A DNA stretch of 64,000 nucleotides from Aliikangiella sp. G2MR2-5 (GCF_015687155.1 NZ_JADPQF010000004.1:310001-374000), one strand, 5' to 3'; shown: positions 9,746 to 18,601, numbered from the stretch's first letter. Program-made: numbers and translations. Notes: a model not told the origin generated them from the letters alone.

Positions 9746-11680
9746 ATGGGTAAAATTATTGGTATCGACTTAGGCACAACTAACTCTTGTGTTGCAGTTC
9801 TGGACGGAAAAGACTCTCGAGTGATCGAAAATTCAGAAGGCGCGAGAACAACCCCTTCGATTGTTGCTTACACAGATGACAATGAAATTCTGGTTGGCCA
9901 GTCGGCAAAGCGTCAAGCGGTAACTAATCCGGATAATACCCTTTTTGCTATCAAGCGTTTAATTGGTCGTCAGTTCAAAGATGATGTCGTGCAAAAAGAT
10001 ATCAAGATGGTGCCATACAAAATTAGCGCTGCTGACAATGGTGATGCCTGGGTTGAAGTTAAGGGCGAAAAAATTGCACCTCCTCAGGTGAGTGCTGAAG
10101 TTCTTAAGAAAATGAAGAAAACAGCAGAAGATTTTCTTGGTGAAAAAGTGACTGAAGCGGTTATCACTGTTCCAGCTTATTTTAATGATTCTCAGCGTCA
10201 AGCGACCAAAGATGCAGGCCGTATTGCCGGACTTGAAGTGAAACGTATTATCAACGAGCCTACTGCGGCTGCGTTGGCCTACGGTATGGATAAAGGTAAA
10301 GGTGATAAAACCATTGCTGTCTATGACCTGGGAGGCGGTACTTTCGATATTTCCATCATCGAAATTGCAGAAGTTGAAGGCGAGCATACATTCGAGGTTT
10401 TAGCGACCAATGGTGATACTTTCCTTGGTGGTGAAGACTTTGACATGCGCGTAATCGAATACTTGGCTGATGAATTCAAGAAAGATTCAGGTATTGATTT
10501 ACACAATGACCCTCTGGCGCTACAGCGTTTGAAAGAAGCGGGTGAAAAAGCAAAAGTTGAGTTGTCTTCAAGTCAGCAAACAGACGTTAACCTGCCTTAT
10601 ATTACCGCGGATGCAACTGGTCCTAAGCATTTAAATGTTAAATTAACTCGAGCGAAACTGGAGTCATTAGTTGATGACTTGATTGAGCGCTCCTTAGAGC
10701 CTGTCAAGATGGCAATTAAAGATGCTGGTTTGAATGTATCTGATATCGATGATGTTATTTTAGTCGGTGGTCAAACTCGTATGCCTAAAGTACAGGAAGC
10801 CGTTACTAACTACTTTGGCAAAGAGCCACGTAAAGATGTAAACCCTGATGAAGCAGTAGCAATGGGTGCATCTATTCAGGGTGCGGTTTTGGCTGGTGAT
10901 GTTACAGACGTTCTTTTACTTGATGTTACACCGCTTTCACTGGGTATCGAAACCATGGGTGGTGTAATGACTAACCTGATCGACAAGAACACTACAATTC
11001 CAACCAAAGCGAACCAGGTGTTCTCTACTGCTGAAGATAACCAGACAGCGGTAACCGTTCATGTTCTTCAGGGTGAGCGTAAGATGGCGGCTCAAAATAA
11101 GTCGCTCGGAAAGTTCGACTTAACTGACATTCCGCCAGCGCCACGTGGTATGCCACAAATCGAAGTAATTTTTGATATTGATGCTAATGGTATTTTGAAT
11201 GTATCGGCTAAAGACAAAGCGACCGGTAAAGAGCAGTCAATTGTAATTAAAGCTTCTTCCGGTTTGTCGGATGAAGAGATCGAGCAAATGGTACGCGATG
11301 CTGAAGCACACGCTGAAGAAGACAAGAAGTTCCAGGAACTGATTGAAGCGCGCAACAAAGCTGACGGGCTGATTCACGCAACCAAGAAAACTATGGAAGA
11401 TGAAAAAGTTACTTTTGAAGATGGCGAGAAAGAAGCGATCGAAGCTGCTATCAAAGAACTTGAAGAAGTGCTTAAAGGTGACGACAAAGCTGCTATTGAA
11501 GCGAAAACTGAAGAATTGACCAAAGTTTCACAAAAAATGGCAGAGCGTCTGTATGCACAAGCGCAAGCTGAAGCACAGCAGGCTCAACCTGGAGCTGGAG
11601 CAGGTCAGGAAGAAAGTAACAAAGGCGACGACGACGTTGTTGATGCTGAGTTTGAAGAAGTCAAAGACGACAAGAAGTAA
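9746..11680 (+). CDS. dnaK: Molecular chaperone DnaK (Hsp70)
   Basis: Full-length 644-residue Hsp70. The N-terminal ATPase phosphate loop [14 protein letters not shown], the [11 protein letters not shown] motif near residue 194, the second phosphate loop [11 protein letters not shown], the interdomain linker [14 protein letters not shown] and the acidic C-terminal tail ending in EEVKDDKK are all visible. It works with the adjacent grpE and dnaJ products in protein folding. It is separated from dnaJ by a 133-base gap holding two hairpins. Confidence 0.99.
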   Translation: MGKIIGIDLGTTNSCVAVLDGKDSRVIENSEGARTTPSIVAYTDDNEILVGQSAKRQAVTNPDNTLFAIKRLIGRQFKDDVVQKDIKMVPYKISAADNGDAWVEVKGEKIAPPQVSAEVLKKMKKTAEDFLGEKVTEAVITVPAYFNDSQRQATKDAGRIAGLEVKRIINEPTAAALAYGMDKGKGDKTIAVYDLGGGTFDISIIEIAEVEGEHTFEVLATNGDTFLGGEDFDMRVIEYLADEFKKDSGIDLHNDPLALQRLKEAGEKAKVELSSSQQTDVNLPYITADATGPKHLNVKLTRAKLESLVDDLIERSLEPVKMAIKDAGLNVSDIDDVILVGGQTRMPKVQEAVTNYFGKEPRKDVNPDEAVAMGASIQGAVLAGDVTDVLLLDVTPLSLGIETMGGVMTNLIDKNTTIPTKANQVFSTAEDNQTAVTVHVLQGERKMAAQNKSLGKFDLTDIPPAPRGMPQIEVIFDIDANGILNVSAKDKATGKEQSIVIKASSGLSDEEIEQMVRDAEAHAEEDKKFQELIEARNKADGLIHATKKTMEDEKVTFEDGEKEAIEAAIKELEEVLKGDDKAAIEAKTEELTKVSQKMAERLYAQAQAEAQQAQPGAGAGQEESNKGDDDVVDAEFEEVKDDKK

Positions 11681-11715
11681 TCTTTGACGAGCGTTGGTAG
11701 CGCTCAATAGTTTGC

Positions 11716-11779
11716 AAGCTTTTTAACGCAAGTTAAAAAGCTTCAGAAAAACTTTTGTAGCGCGGGGAGTTTCCCCGCG
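11716..11779 (+). promoter_or_regulatory. Two inverted repeats between dnaK and dnaJ
   Basis: AAGCTTTTTAAC at 11716-11727 and its exact complement at 11732-11743 form a 12-bp stem with a GCAA loop. A second GC-rich stem (CGCGGGGA / TCCCCGCG, 11761-11768 and 11772-11779, 3-base loop) follows. Neither is followed by a strong T-run. They look like attenuating or mRNA-stabilising hairpins that could lower dnaJ expression relative to dnaK, rather than full terminators. Confidence 0.55.
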
Positions 11780-11813
11780 TTGCTGTTTTCGAAAGAGAAT
11801 TAGGTTCTACACA

Positions 11814-12950
11814 ATGTCTAAGAAAGATTATTACGAAGTACTGGGTGTAAGCAAAGGCGCCTCTGATCAGGAGCTGAAAAAAGCTTATCGCCGCCTGGCA
11901 ATGAAGTACCACCCGGATCGCAATCCTGATTCGAAAGAAGCGGAAGAAAAGTTTAAAGAAGCGAAAGAAGCTTATGAGGTTCTGGGCAATGAGCAGAAGC
12001 GAGAAGCCTATGACCGTTTTGGTCACGCCGGAGTGGATCCATCTCAGGGAGGATTCCATGGTGGCGGTGGTGCCGAGAGCTTCAGCGATATTTTTGGTGA
12101 TGTATTTGGTGATATTTTTGGTGGAGGTCGCAGCGGCGGTGGTCGTCAACGTCAAAGACGTGGCGCCGATTTGCAATACAATCTGGAGCTCTCTCTTGAA
12201 GACGCGGTAAAAGGCATCAAGAAAACCATCAAGATCCCAACCTATGTTAACTGTGATACATGTGATGGCAGCGGTGCCAAGAAAGGTAGTTCGCCAGCCA
12301 CTTGTGACACATGTAAAGGTGCCGGACAGGTTAGAATGCAGCAAGGCTTCTTTTCGGTTCAGCAAACTTGTCCGTCCTGTCACGGTCAGGGGACCATTAT
12401 TAAAGATCCTTGCGGTAGTTGCTCAGGACAAGGCCGAGTCAGAAAAGAAAAAACTCTGTCGGTAAAGATACCGGCAGGTGTAGATACCGGAGACAGAATT
12501 CGTTTGACTGGCGAAGGCGAAGCCGGTGGGCCGGGCGCAATCGCCGGTGATCTATATGTTCAGGTGCATGTCAAAGAGCACCCTATTTTTGTTCGAGACG
12601 GTGACAATCTCTATTGTGAAATGCCGATCAGTTTTGTCACTGCCTGTTTAGGTGGAGAGCTGGAAGTTCCGACTCTTGAAGGTAAAGTTAAATTAAAGAT
12701 TCCAGAGGAAACCCAGACCGGCAGAATGTTCCGGTTACGTGGTAAAGGGATTACTCCGATGCGCGGTGGAATGCGTGGAGATCTGCTTTGCCGAGTGGTG
12801 GTTGAAACACCGGTAAACCTGAACAAAGAGCAGAAAAAGATGCTAAAAGAGTTTGAAGAGTATCTTGCCGGAAGCAAAAAGCAACACAGTCCTAAATCGA
12901 AAAACTGGTGGGATGGTGTGAAAAATTTCTGGGATGAGATGACTAACTAG
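11814..12950 (+). CDS. dnaJ: Chaperone protein DnaJ
   Basis: A 378-residue Hsp40 co-chaperone. It contains the J domain with HPD (KYHPDRNP, near residue 32), a Gly/Phe-rich linker (residues ~76-110), four zinc-binding repeats ([32 protein letters not shown], residues ~145-215) and the C-terminal substrate domain. It stimulates DnaK ATPase and delivers clients. A strong terminator follows. In many gammaproteobacteria dapB comes next; here dapB lies 12 kb further on. Confidence 0.99.
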   Translation: MSKKDYYEVLGVSKGASDQELKKAYRRLAMKYHPDRNPDSKEAEEKFKEAKEAYEVLGNEQKREAYDRFGHAGVDPSQGGFHGGGGAESFSDIFGDVFGDIFGGGRSGGGRQRQRRGADLQYNLELSLEDAVKGIKKTIKIPTYVNCDTCDGSGAKKGSSPATCDTCKGAGQVRMQQGFFSVQQTCPSCHGQGTIIKDPCGSCSGQGRVRKEKTLSVKIPAGVDTGDRIRLTGEGEAGGPGAIAGDLYVQVHVKEHPIFVRDGDNLYCEMPISFVTACLGGELEVPTLEGKVKLKIPEETQTGRMFRLRGKGITPMRGGMRGDLLCRVVVETPVNLNKEQKKMLKEFEEYLAGSKKQHSPKSKNWWDGVKNFWDEMTN

Positions 12951-12970
12951 TATCTTTCCAGGAGAATAAA

Positions 12971-12999
12971 AAAGCCGCTTTTTAAGCGGCTTTCTTTTT
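12971..12999 (+). terminator. Rho-independent terminator after dnaJ
   Basis: A perfect 10-bp stem (AAAGCCGCTT / AAGCGGCTTT, 12971-12980 and 12984-12993) with a TTT loop is followed by a T-rich stretch. It ends the heat-shock transcription unit 20 bases after the dnaJ stop. Confidence 0.9.
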
Positions 13000-13134
13000 C
13001 GTTGGAAGCAAAGGATATGTTTCAAGGTATCTTAAAGCGAAAATTCAACTTAACCCAAAAATATAATATTACTTCTTTAAAAATATTTCCGTATTATCCG
13101 TGTTTTATTGAAGATAATAAGCTGTAGGCTAAAT

Positions 13135-13593
13135 ATGGAAAAAACGATTTACAATCCACCAACTAGTGAAATAGTTGCCCGGCAAGTTAAAAGAGAACAG
13201 TTGGGAAAAATTCTCTCGTTAATTGGGTGCATTCTCCAGTCGGCATTAGTTTTCGGAATAATAATATTTATTGTCGATATGGTTATTGCGTTTCAAGAAA
13301 CAACCTTATATGGCTCAGGCGATCCTAAAGTGATGGCGGGGATGGTAAGTTCGGCTCTGATAAGCGTTGTTCTAGGTTGTGTTGTAGCTTTTCCAGGACT
13401 ATTGATGAACATAACAGCTTTGCTTATTTCATCATATAGCGCTACTTGGCTGTTTAGGTTTCTAATAACATCATCAATATTTTGGATTTTGGTTTTTCCA
13501 ATAGGTACACTGTTGGGCGTGGTTCTTTTAGTGGTTGCATTAAAGAAGCGCAAAATCTACATAAAAAGCCTAACCAATATTCGAACGTCATAG
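13135..13593 (+). CDS. Small MotA/TolQ/ExbB-like membrane protein
   Basis: A 152-residue protein with three or four hydrophobic segments. The stretch GDPKVMAGMVSSALISVV followed by GCVVAFPGLLM resembles the conserved core of the MotA/TolQ/ExbB proton-channel family, which is normally longer and has a partner protein. No partner gene (ExbD/TolR) is adjacent, so it may be a short orphan member acting on its own. I chose the ATG at 13135 rather than an upstream TTG, since the N terminus METKTIYNPP-like sequence (Met-Glu-Lys-Thr-Ile-Tyr) fits homologues I recall. It sits between the dnaJ terminator and an acetyltransferase gene. Confidence 0.6.
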   Translation: MEKTIYNPPTSEIVARQVKREQLGKILSLIGCILQSALVFGIIIFIVDMVIAFQETTLYGSGDPKVMAGMVSSALISVVLGCVVAFPGLLMNITALLISSYSATWLFRFLITSSIFWILVFPIGTLLGVVLLVVALKKRKIYIKSLTNIRTS

Positions 13594-13683
13594 ATAGGTT
13601 GTTGATAAAGACTGCATAACAAGTCTCGCAAGTCCTCCGCCAAGTCTGCTTAGTGTTTAGTGCTTCCATTAATTGGAGTTGAA

Positions 13684-14187
13684 ATGGAATTAATTCTACC
13701 TTCAGAAAAATATAAGAATAGCTACCTGGCATATATCGAAGAGCTCGGTGATGAAGAGCGCTATCCATTTCCTATGGATTTTGATTGTAGTGATTTTAGT
13801 AAAATGCTCTCAAAAATCAATGATTTCGCAGAGGGGGTAAACCTTCCGCCCGGGTATGTTCAAAGTTCTACACTCTGGCTTGTCGATTCTGGCGAATTGA
13901 TCGGTGTTACAAATATTCGTCATCGTCTTAATCAAGAAATTGAGTATTGCGGTGGACACATCGGGTTGGGAATTCGACCTTCTGCTCGCGGCAAGGGGTA
14001 CGGTAGCCAACTTATGAAGTTATCTATCGAAAAGCTTAGTGATCTGGGCGTTAGTACAATTTATATTCATTGTTACAAGGATAATATGGCTTCGGCTAAG
14101 GCTATTATTTCTAATGGTGGCTCATTAGAATCTGAGCTGTCATTGGGCAGTAAAATCGTTCAACGGTATTTAGTAAAGCCTATCTAA
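13684..14187 (+). CDS. GNAT family N-acetyltransferase
   Basis: A 167-residue acetyltransferase of the GNAT fold. The acetyl-CoA pyrophosphate-binding motif RPSARGKGYGSQLMKL lies near residue 99, preceded by a beta strand (GGHIGLGI) and followed by DNMASAKAIISNGG. The ATG at 13684 follows a GGAG ribosome site, whereas the in-frame upstream TTG does not. It is similar to the YjdJ/RimJ-like GNATs that are common in accessory gene blocks. The substrate is unknown. Confidence 0.85.
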   Translation: MELILPSEKYKNSYLAYIEELGDEERYPFPMDFDCSDFSKMLSKINDFAEGVNLPPGYVQSSTLWLVDSGELIGVTNIRHRLNQEIEYCGGHIGLGIRPSARGKGYGSQLMKLSIEKLSDLGVSTIYIHCYKDNMASAKAIISNGGSLESELSLGSKIVQRYLVKPI

Positions 14188-14272
14188 TAAATAATAAAGC
14201 TATCGTTTTGAGAGGTTGCTACACTCAAAGGCGCTATTTTATAGGTTTAACAAGATGTTTAGAGATGGTTTT

Positions 14273-16165
14273 CTAGGGGTTGTATTCCAGCGGGATATGG
14301 ACTTCTATAGTAGTGCCTTTGCCGAGCTCTGAATTCAAAAAAATCTTACCGTGCAATGCTTGAACAATCTCCTGACAAATTGCCAGCCCCAATCCTGAGC
14401 CGCTGTGTGAACGGTTGTCTTCTGCATTAACCTGTTCAAAACCCTCAAATACCCGCTCCTGCATATTCTTGGGAATACCTATTCCCGTATCTTCGACAAT
14501 GAGTTGTAGCTGATTATTGTTGACCATATGAGAAATTGTAATTTTTCCTTGAACAGTAAATTTTACCGAGTTTCCAATAAGGTTAAAAAGCACCTGCTTG
14601 ATTCTCGCACGATCATGAAATAGCAATACTTCGCCTTCAGGTTGATAACATATTTCAACATCCGGGCTGTTGAGCAGTGGCTTGCAGATTCTTATTACCT
14701 CCAATACTAATTGCGAAAGTTCGAATTGATCAGGTTTAAAGGTCATAAAATGGGTTTTTAGTTTCGCCAGATCCAATATGTCATTCACTACTTCTGAAAG
14801 CTGGATTCCACTTTTTTCGATAAGTTTGAGGTGCTCGATACTTTCGCTATCGAGTTGCCCCACATTTTCCATTTGTAAGATTTGTGATAACCCGACAATA
14901 CCGTTGAGCGGTGTCCTTAATTCGTGCGAAGTATTGGTAAGGATTCGATCTTTAACTTTGTCCAGTCTTTTCAATTCTTCATTCAACCTTTTCTGGCGCA
15001 TTATCTGTAATCGTGTCGAGCGCCGATAAAACCAGAAAAGTATCAAAGCACTAGAAGCGAGCAGTGCGCCTCCCCAGATAACCTGAGTTTGTTTATGTGC
15101 CTCCAATTTTAGTTCTGCAATTTTCTGGAGCTGCTGGCTTTCTTTGAGTTGCTTTTCTGTTTCCTGAATGCCGCGCTCAATTCTTGTTACTTCAGCCTGA
15201 AGTAATACTTTCTCACCTTGAATACTATCAGTCAGTGTTTCCATCGCTTCTTTACGAATCAGGGCGGAGTGAAAATCTTCATTGGCTTTATCTATATCGA
15301 AAAGAAGCTCATTGAGCTGCAACAACTGAGTATTGTGTTGTATTTTCTGCGCTATCTTTAAAGCCTGGTTAGCTCTTTTGGTTGCACTCTCCAGATCCCC
15401 TTGCTGATAGTAGAATTGTCCTGCTTTTTTTAGCGAGATAACTTCAAGGCCTTCGAATTGATTTTGACGTGCTAACTCTTTTGCCCGGTCTAACAGTTCT
15501 ATTACATCAGCATAATTTTGCAGTTTGATTAGCCAGTCAACTTTTGTAAACAAATAATAGATATTTAAAAATGGATTTTCGTAATGAGTAAATAGTGTGT
15601 CAAGAAGTGCCATGTACTGGTTGGCTAAATCTGGCTCGTTGAGTTCAATGTAGCGAGAAACCATACCAATGTAGGCTACCGCTTTTTGATAGTCGGGACG
15701 TTCAATACCGTTAAGAACAGGGAGTTTCTTTAAATAGAGAAGTGATTCTTGCGGATTTTCCAGACGTAAAAAGACGCCGGAAATATTATTAATGGCGCTT
15801 TCAATGCTTTCGGTGTGATCGATTTCCTGAGAAATCTCTAGCGACTCCTGATAAAGCTTGAGCGCCTGTTGAAAGTCTCCAAGATACATAATAGTACTTG
15901 CGACATTTGAAATTGCTCTGGCAAGTTGTTTCTTGTCATTAGATTGTTCCGCCAGGCTTCTAGCCTGTATCGCAGCAGAAAATCCTTTTTGATATTGTCC
16001 TTGTTTAAATAACTCGTAGGCTTGCTCGTTAAGCTTTTCGGCGGATTGTGAAGAATAGGCTCTCTCAACAGCAACGATTTCTGCTGTTTGCGCAATTGAC
16101 GTTATCGCTAACAAGTCAAATATAAAACAAGTTGCAATAACGACGAATTTATTGAGCCTCTTCAT
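14273..16165 (-). CDS. TPR-containing sensor histidine kinase
   Basis: A 630-residue membrane sensor kinase. It has a signal peptide (residues 1-28, ending in a typical cleavage region), a periplasmic TPR-like helical domain (about residues 35-340), a short coiled coil, one membrane segment (about 362-382), a HisKA domain with NTSHELRTPLNGIVG (His near 413) and a HATPase domain with LFNLIGNSVKFT, VEDTGIGIP and GSGLGLAI. There is no receiver domain, and no response regulator gene is adjacent. The start lies 35 bases downstream of the borosin precursor stop on the same strand, so the two could be co-transcribed. The signal sensed is unknown. Confidence 0.9.
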   Translation of the reverse strand: MKRLNKFVVIATCFIFDLLAITSIAQTAEIVAVERAYSSQSAEKLNEQAYELFKQGQYQKGFSAAIQARSLAEQSNDKKQLARAISNVASTIMYLGDFQQALKLYQESLEISQEIDHTESIESAINNISGVFLRLENPQESLLYLKKLPVLNGIERPDYQKAVAYIGMVSRYIELNEPDLANQYMALLDTLFTHYENPFLNIYYLFTKVDWLIKLQNYADVIELLDRAKELARQNQFEGLEVISLKKAGQFYYQQGDLESATKRANQALKIAQKIQHNTQLLQLNELLFDIDKANEDFHSALIRKEAMETLTDSIQGEKVLLQAEVTRIERGIQETEKQLKESQQLQKIAELKLEAHKQTQVIWGGALLASSALILFWFYRRSTRLQIMRQKRLNEELKRLDKVKDRILTNTSHELRTPLNGIVGLSQILQMENVGQLDSESIEHLKLIEKSGIQLSEVVNDILDLAKLKTHFMTFKPDQFELSQLVLEVIRICKPLLNSPDVEICYQPEGEVLLFHDRARIKQVLFNLIGNSVKFTVQGKITISHMVNNNQLQLIVEDTGIGIPKNMQERVFEGFEQVNAEDNRSHSGSGLGLAICQEIVQALHGKIFLNSELGKGTTIEVHIPLEYNP

Positions 16166-16200
16166 CAGGTAGACTAGACTCCGGATAACCAGATTATTAT

Positions 16201-16425
16201 CTACGGTTTTAGTTTGGCCGCAGTAGTTACTGTATTGTGACTTATCTTGTAGTTTCCACCGATTCGTTTTTGAATCTTGTCGTAGTCTTTGCTCAACATC
16301 AGCTTTCTGTCTTCATCAGATACCCCATACTTTTCCATGGTCTTGTTTGCATCACCGATGTAAGACTGTTTCAGATCGTCGTCCTTAGCTAGTTGGATCA
16401 TAAAATCTACCAGTTTATCCGCCAT
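16201..16425 (-). CDS. Split borosin RiPP precursor peptide (SonA-like)
   Basis: A 74-residue protein. Residues 3-55 are predicted mostly helical (Leu/Asp/Lys-rich, with the segments LVDFMIQLAKDDDLKQSY and DEDRKLMLSKDYDKIQKR). They resemble the borosin-binding domain of Shewanella SonA and its kin. The C-terminal tail (residues 56-74: Gly-Gly-Asn-Tyr-Lys-Ile-Ser-His-Asn-Thr-Val-Thr-Thr and on) is polar and short like a core peptide, and the Ile-Ser-His at 61-63 recalls the SonA tail. The partner alpha-N-methyltransferase gene lies just upstream on the same strand, separated by 147 bases. An AAAGGAAT-type ribosome site precedes the ATG. I infer backbone N-methylation in the tail; which residues are modified is not shown. 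Alternative: a small protein of unrelated function, less likely given the neighbour. Confidence 0.82.
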   Translation of the reverse strand: MADKLVDFMIQLAKDDDLKQSYIGDANKTMEKYGVSDEDRKLMLSKDYDKIQKRIGGNYKISHNTVTTAAKLKP

Positions 16426-16572
16426 TTCCAGATTCCTTTGTTTTGAAATAGTTATTATCAGCTAGTTAAAAACTAACTGTGCAGGGAAACTTTATCTCAG
16501 ATAGCCATTGAATATCAAATAGTTAATTGATTATCTTGGTTGAGAACTCTTTATTGGTTCGGGACTTGCAAA
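16426..16572 (-). promoter_or_regulatory. Gap between borosin methyltransferase and precursor, possible precursor promoter
   Basis: 147 bases with no open frame of note. On the minus strand a TTGATA element and, about 16 bases later, GATAAA form a possible promoter for the precursor alone. Extra transcription would help to make more substrate than enzyme. The stretch also contains TCAGCTAGTT (16458-16467), close to TCAGCTAATT beside the MarR start (17494-17503), and a small inverted repeat ATCAA/TTGAT near 16514-16531. A shared MarR operator is possible but only inferred. Confidence 0.35.
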
Positions 16573-17376
16573 TTAGACCAGCGTTAAATCAATATGCCAT
16601 TGTGAGCAAAAGTCCAGATCTACCCTGGGGGTTTGACATGGCGGAAGGTAAAGGGTTGTAATTGTTTTAACTTCCACAAAGTCCAGATTGGCAAGCATTA
16701 TGGGCTCGGCACGAACAGGCATAAGAGGTAGCGTTGGCGCTTCATAAAGAATTAATTCATGAGTTTCAGCGTATCTTTCAAGTAGCCTCGCCTTTAACAT
16801 GGCTAAACCATTATCAGCAGGGTGCATCTGAGTGAAGGTTAGGTCGCCGACGACACCTATTTGCCAGAGTATTAGCGGCGACGCCAGATTAACTGGCGGA
16901 TGATAAATCAAGTATTGGGTTGCTTCGTATGACTGGCAACCAAGATCTCCAGGGTCAATACCGAGATCGGCAAACAGGCAGTCCTCTGCCGAAATGGCTG
17001 GAAGCATCTCCGCGCTAAAGCCTTCCTTTCTGGCTATAGAAATGCATTTATGCGAGGGGTAAACAAAAACTCCGGGATGGCCGTAGAACACAGCGCAGAC
17101 TTTCAGTCCCTTTCTAAGATCTGCCATTATGGAATCGACCATTCGATCATAAGCTTCAACTCGGTTGTTCCCGTTTCGGCCGGACGAATCATCGTAATAG
17201 AGATCGCCCATATCTTTAATGTTGCAATTCAATTGTTCAATTGCGGCCTTGCCAAGAGGATCAGGTACCAGTAAGTGGACAATGTCGGCAGACACTATCC
17301 GGTTAATTGACTCCTGTGACAAGTGAGCTGGCGTGATAATTCCGCTGCCAACAACAACCAGACTTCCATTTTTCAT
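16573..17376 (-). CDS. Borosin alpha-N-methyltransferase (SonM/OphMA-like, split type)
   Basis: A 267-residue SAM-dependent enzyme of the tetrapyrrole-methylase fold. The N-terminal glycine motif (VVVGSGI, residues 7-13), YGHPGVFVYPSHKCISIAR (from residue 98) and SAEDCLFADLGIDPGDLGC (near 131) match fungal OphMA and bacterial SonM. Arg72, Tyr76 and Tyr98 fall at the positions that I recall as catalytic in OphMA. The enzyme ends without a fused core peptide, and the substrate is the adjacent 74-residue protein, so this is the split arrangement. It would methylate backbone amides of the precursor tail. The order here is enzyme first, precursor second. The gene is divergent from a MarR regulator across 143 bases. 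Confidence 0.92.
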   Translation of the reverse strand: MKNGSLVVVGSGIITPAHLSQESINRIVSADIVHLLVPDPLGKAAIEQLNCNIKDMGDLYYDDSSGRNGNNRVEAYDRMVDSIMADLRKGLKVCAVFYGHPGVFVYPSHKCISIARKEGFSAEMLPAISAEDCLFADLGIDPGDLGCQSYEATQYLIYHPPVNLASPLILWQIGVVGDLTFTQMHPADNGLAMLKARLLERYAETHELILYEAPTLPLMPVRAEPIMLANLDFVEVKTITTLYLPPCQTPRVDLDFCSQWHIDLTLV

Positions 17377-17483
17377 CGATATCTCTCTTTGTCCTGATTG
17401 GTGCCGATATTGCCACTAACCATCATAATTTTCGAGAAGATCTTTACTAACAAATATAAAATGAATGACATCCTTGCTTTTGT

Positions 17484-17501
17484 TATATTTAGCTCAGCTA
17501 A
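17484..17501 (+). promoter_or_regulatory. Candidate MarR operator overlapping promoter
   Basis: A perfect palindrome TTAGCT-C-AGCTAA (17489-17501) directly follows a TATATT -10-like element (17484-17489) and ends 18 bases before the MarR ATG. In the 143-base divergent gap it is placed to control the MarR gene itself and perhaps the methyltransferase. The operator call is an inference from position and symmetry. Confidence 0.45.
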
Positions 17502-17519
17502 TTAGTTTGAAGGGCAAAT

Positions 17520-17951
17520 ATGTCGAGCGATAAAGGAAATCTTGGATCTGCGCTAATTCGGTTAAACCGGTATTTGAATATGCTGGCTCAATCGGGGGGA
17601 CTGAGCGGTGCTCGTATGCAGGTGTTAGCTATTATCAAAGATAAAAATCCGGTAACTTTACGTCAGCTTTGTGATATTCAGCAGGTGAAAATGCCGACTA
17701 TGTCAAAGCTGGTGGACGAGCTTCAAAATGGTCAGTTAGTAATAAGAGCTCAGTCGAAAGATGATGCGCGAAAACGATGGATAGTGCCAACTCAGAAGGG
17801 GCTACAGGTACTTGCGCAGGCACAACAAGAAAACAAAAAACGCTGGCAGACAATTCTAAAAGAATTTAGCCAACAAGACCTCGAGTTGATGGAAAGTCAA
17901 ATTGATCAGTTATGTTCCGGACTTAGCAAGCATCTCGAAGGTGAAAGCTGA
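17520..17951 (+). CDS. MarR family transcriptional regulator
   Basis: A 143-residue winged-helix regulator. The HTH (PVTLRQLCDIQQVKMPTMSK, residues ~41-60) is followed by a wing with VIRAQSKDDARKRWIVPTQKG (MarR D-x-R signature) and a C-terminal dimerisation helix. MarR proteins usually repress divergent genes and respond to small ligands. It is divergent from the borosin methyltransferase and has a palindrome at its own promoter, so it is the best candidate regulator of the borosin locus. The ligand is unknown. Confidence 0.88.
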   Translation: MSSDKGNLGSALIRLNRYLNMLAQSGGLSGARMQVLAIIKDKNPVTLRQLCDIQQVKMPTMSKLVDELQNGQLVIRAQSKDDARKRWIVPTQKGLQVLAQAQQENKKRWQTILKEFSQQDLELMESQIDQLCSGLSKHLEGES

Positions 17952-17971
17952 GCGCCTATTTTGCAAAATGC

Positions 17972-18601
17972 CTATTCGTTACCAACAATTCGATAAGCAC
18001 AGCGTCTGGCACCTTCCAGAATATACTCAGTTCTCTCAATTTGAGTGCCTAACAGCGCTTGAAAAATTGCTAATTCTGAACGGCAGAATTGTTGACACTG
18101 GCTGGCCGCGGCACATATCGGACAATGATTTTCAATAAAGAAAAGGCCTTCGCCTGTGCGAATAACCTGTGCCATGTAGCCTTCATCATTGCGAATTTGT
18201 ACGAGCCTGTTTAGTTTCTCTTCTACTGACTTGTCTTCGGACATGCGCTTTTTATAAGCAGTAAGCATCTCTTGTTCACGAGACTTGATAAGCTCCTCGA
18301 ATGCCTCTCCTCCCAGCTGCTTTTGCATTTGTCCAAGCAGATTCACCAGCAGTGCTGAGTGTCCGTCAGGAAAGTGGCTATCAGCTTTCGGAGTTAGACT
18401 CCAGCGTTTCTTAGGTCGTCCTTTGCCTTCACTCACAAACTCATGTATGACCAGGCCCTGTTCTTCCATATGTTCCAGATGCTGTCTTGCTCCCATTGAG
18501 GTCATTGGTAGCAGGTCGGATAGCTCAACCGCACTGAGTGCTCCACGAGTTTTTAACAAGTGAAGAATTTGGGTCTGACTGGACTGGAAGCTATCACTCA
18601 T
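17972..18601 (-). CDS. SufR-like HTH regulator with cysteine-rich Fe-S binding motif
   Basis: A 209-residue DeoR/ArsR-type winged-helix protein (HTH around LSAVELSDLLPMTSMGARQH). Its C-terminal domain has the cysteine pattern HCPICAAASQCQQFC and, further on, GARRC. This resembles SufR, which uses a 4Fe-4S cluster to sense iron-sulfur status or oxidative stress. It lies downstream of the MFS gene on the same strand with a 100-base gap and is convergent with the MarR gene (21 bases between stops). It could regulate that transporter. No suf or isc genes are in the window. Confidence 0.8.
   Translation of the reverse strand: MSDSFQSSQTQILHLLKTRGALSAVELSDLLPMTSMGARQHLEHMEEQGLVIHEFVSEGKGRPKKRWSLTPKADSHFPDGHSALLVNLLGQMQKQLGGEAFEELIKSREQEMLTAYKKRMSEDKSVEEKLNRLVQIRNDEGYMAQVIRTGEGLFFIENHCPICAAASQCQQFCRSELAIFQALLGTQIERTEYILEGARRCAYRIVGNE

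Noticed and set aside
13594-13683. A stretch resembling an integron attC site (CATAACAAG near 13614) before the GNAT gene
   Set aside because: Only the first few bases match; no GTTRRRY end, no second site and no integrase are visible, so an integron cassette is not supported.
16426-16572. A second small borosin core peptide in the gap
   Set aside because: Only very short frames (a few codons after ATG) occur on the minus strand, and none resembles the precursor.
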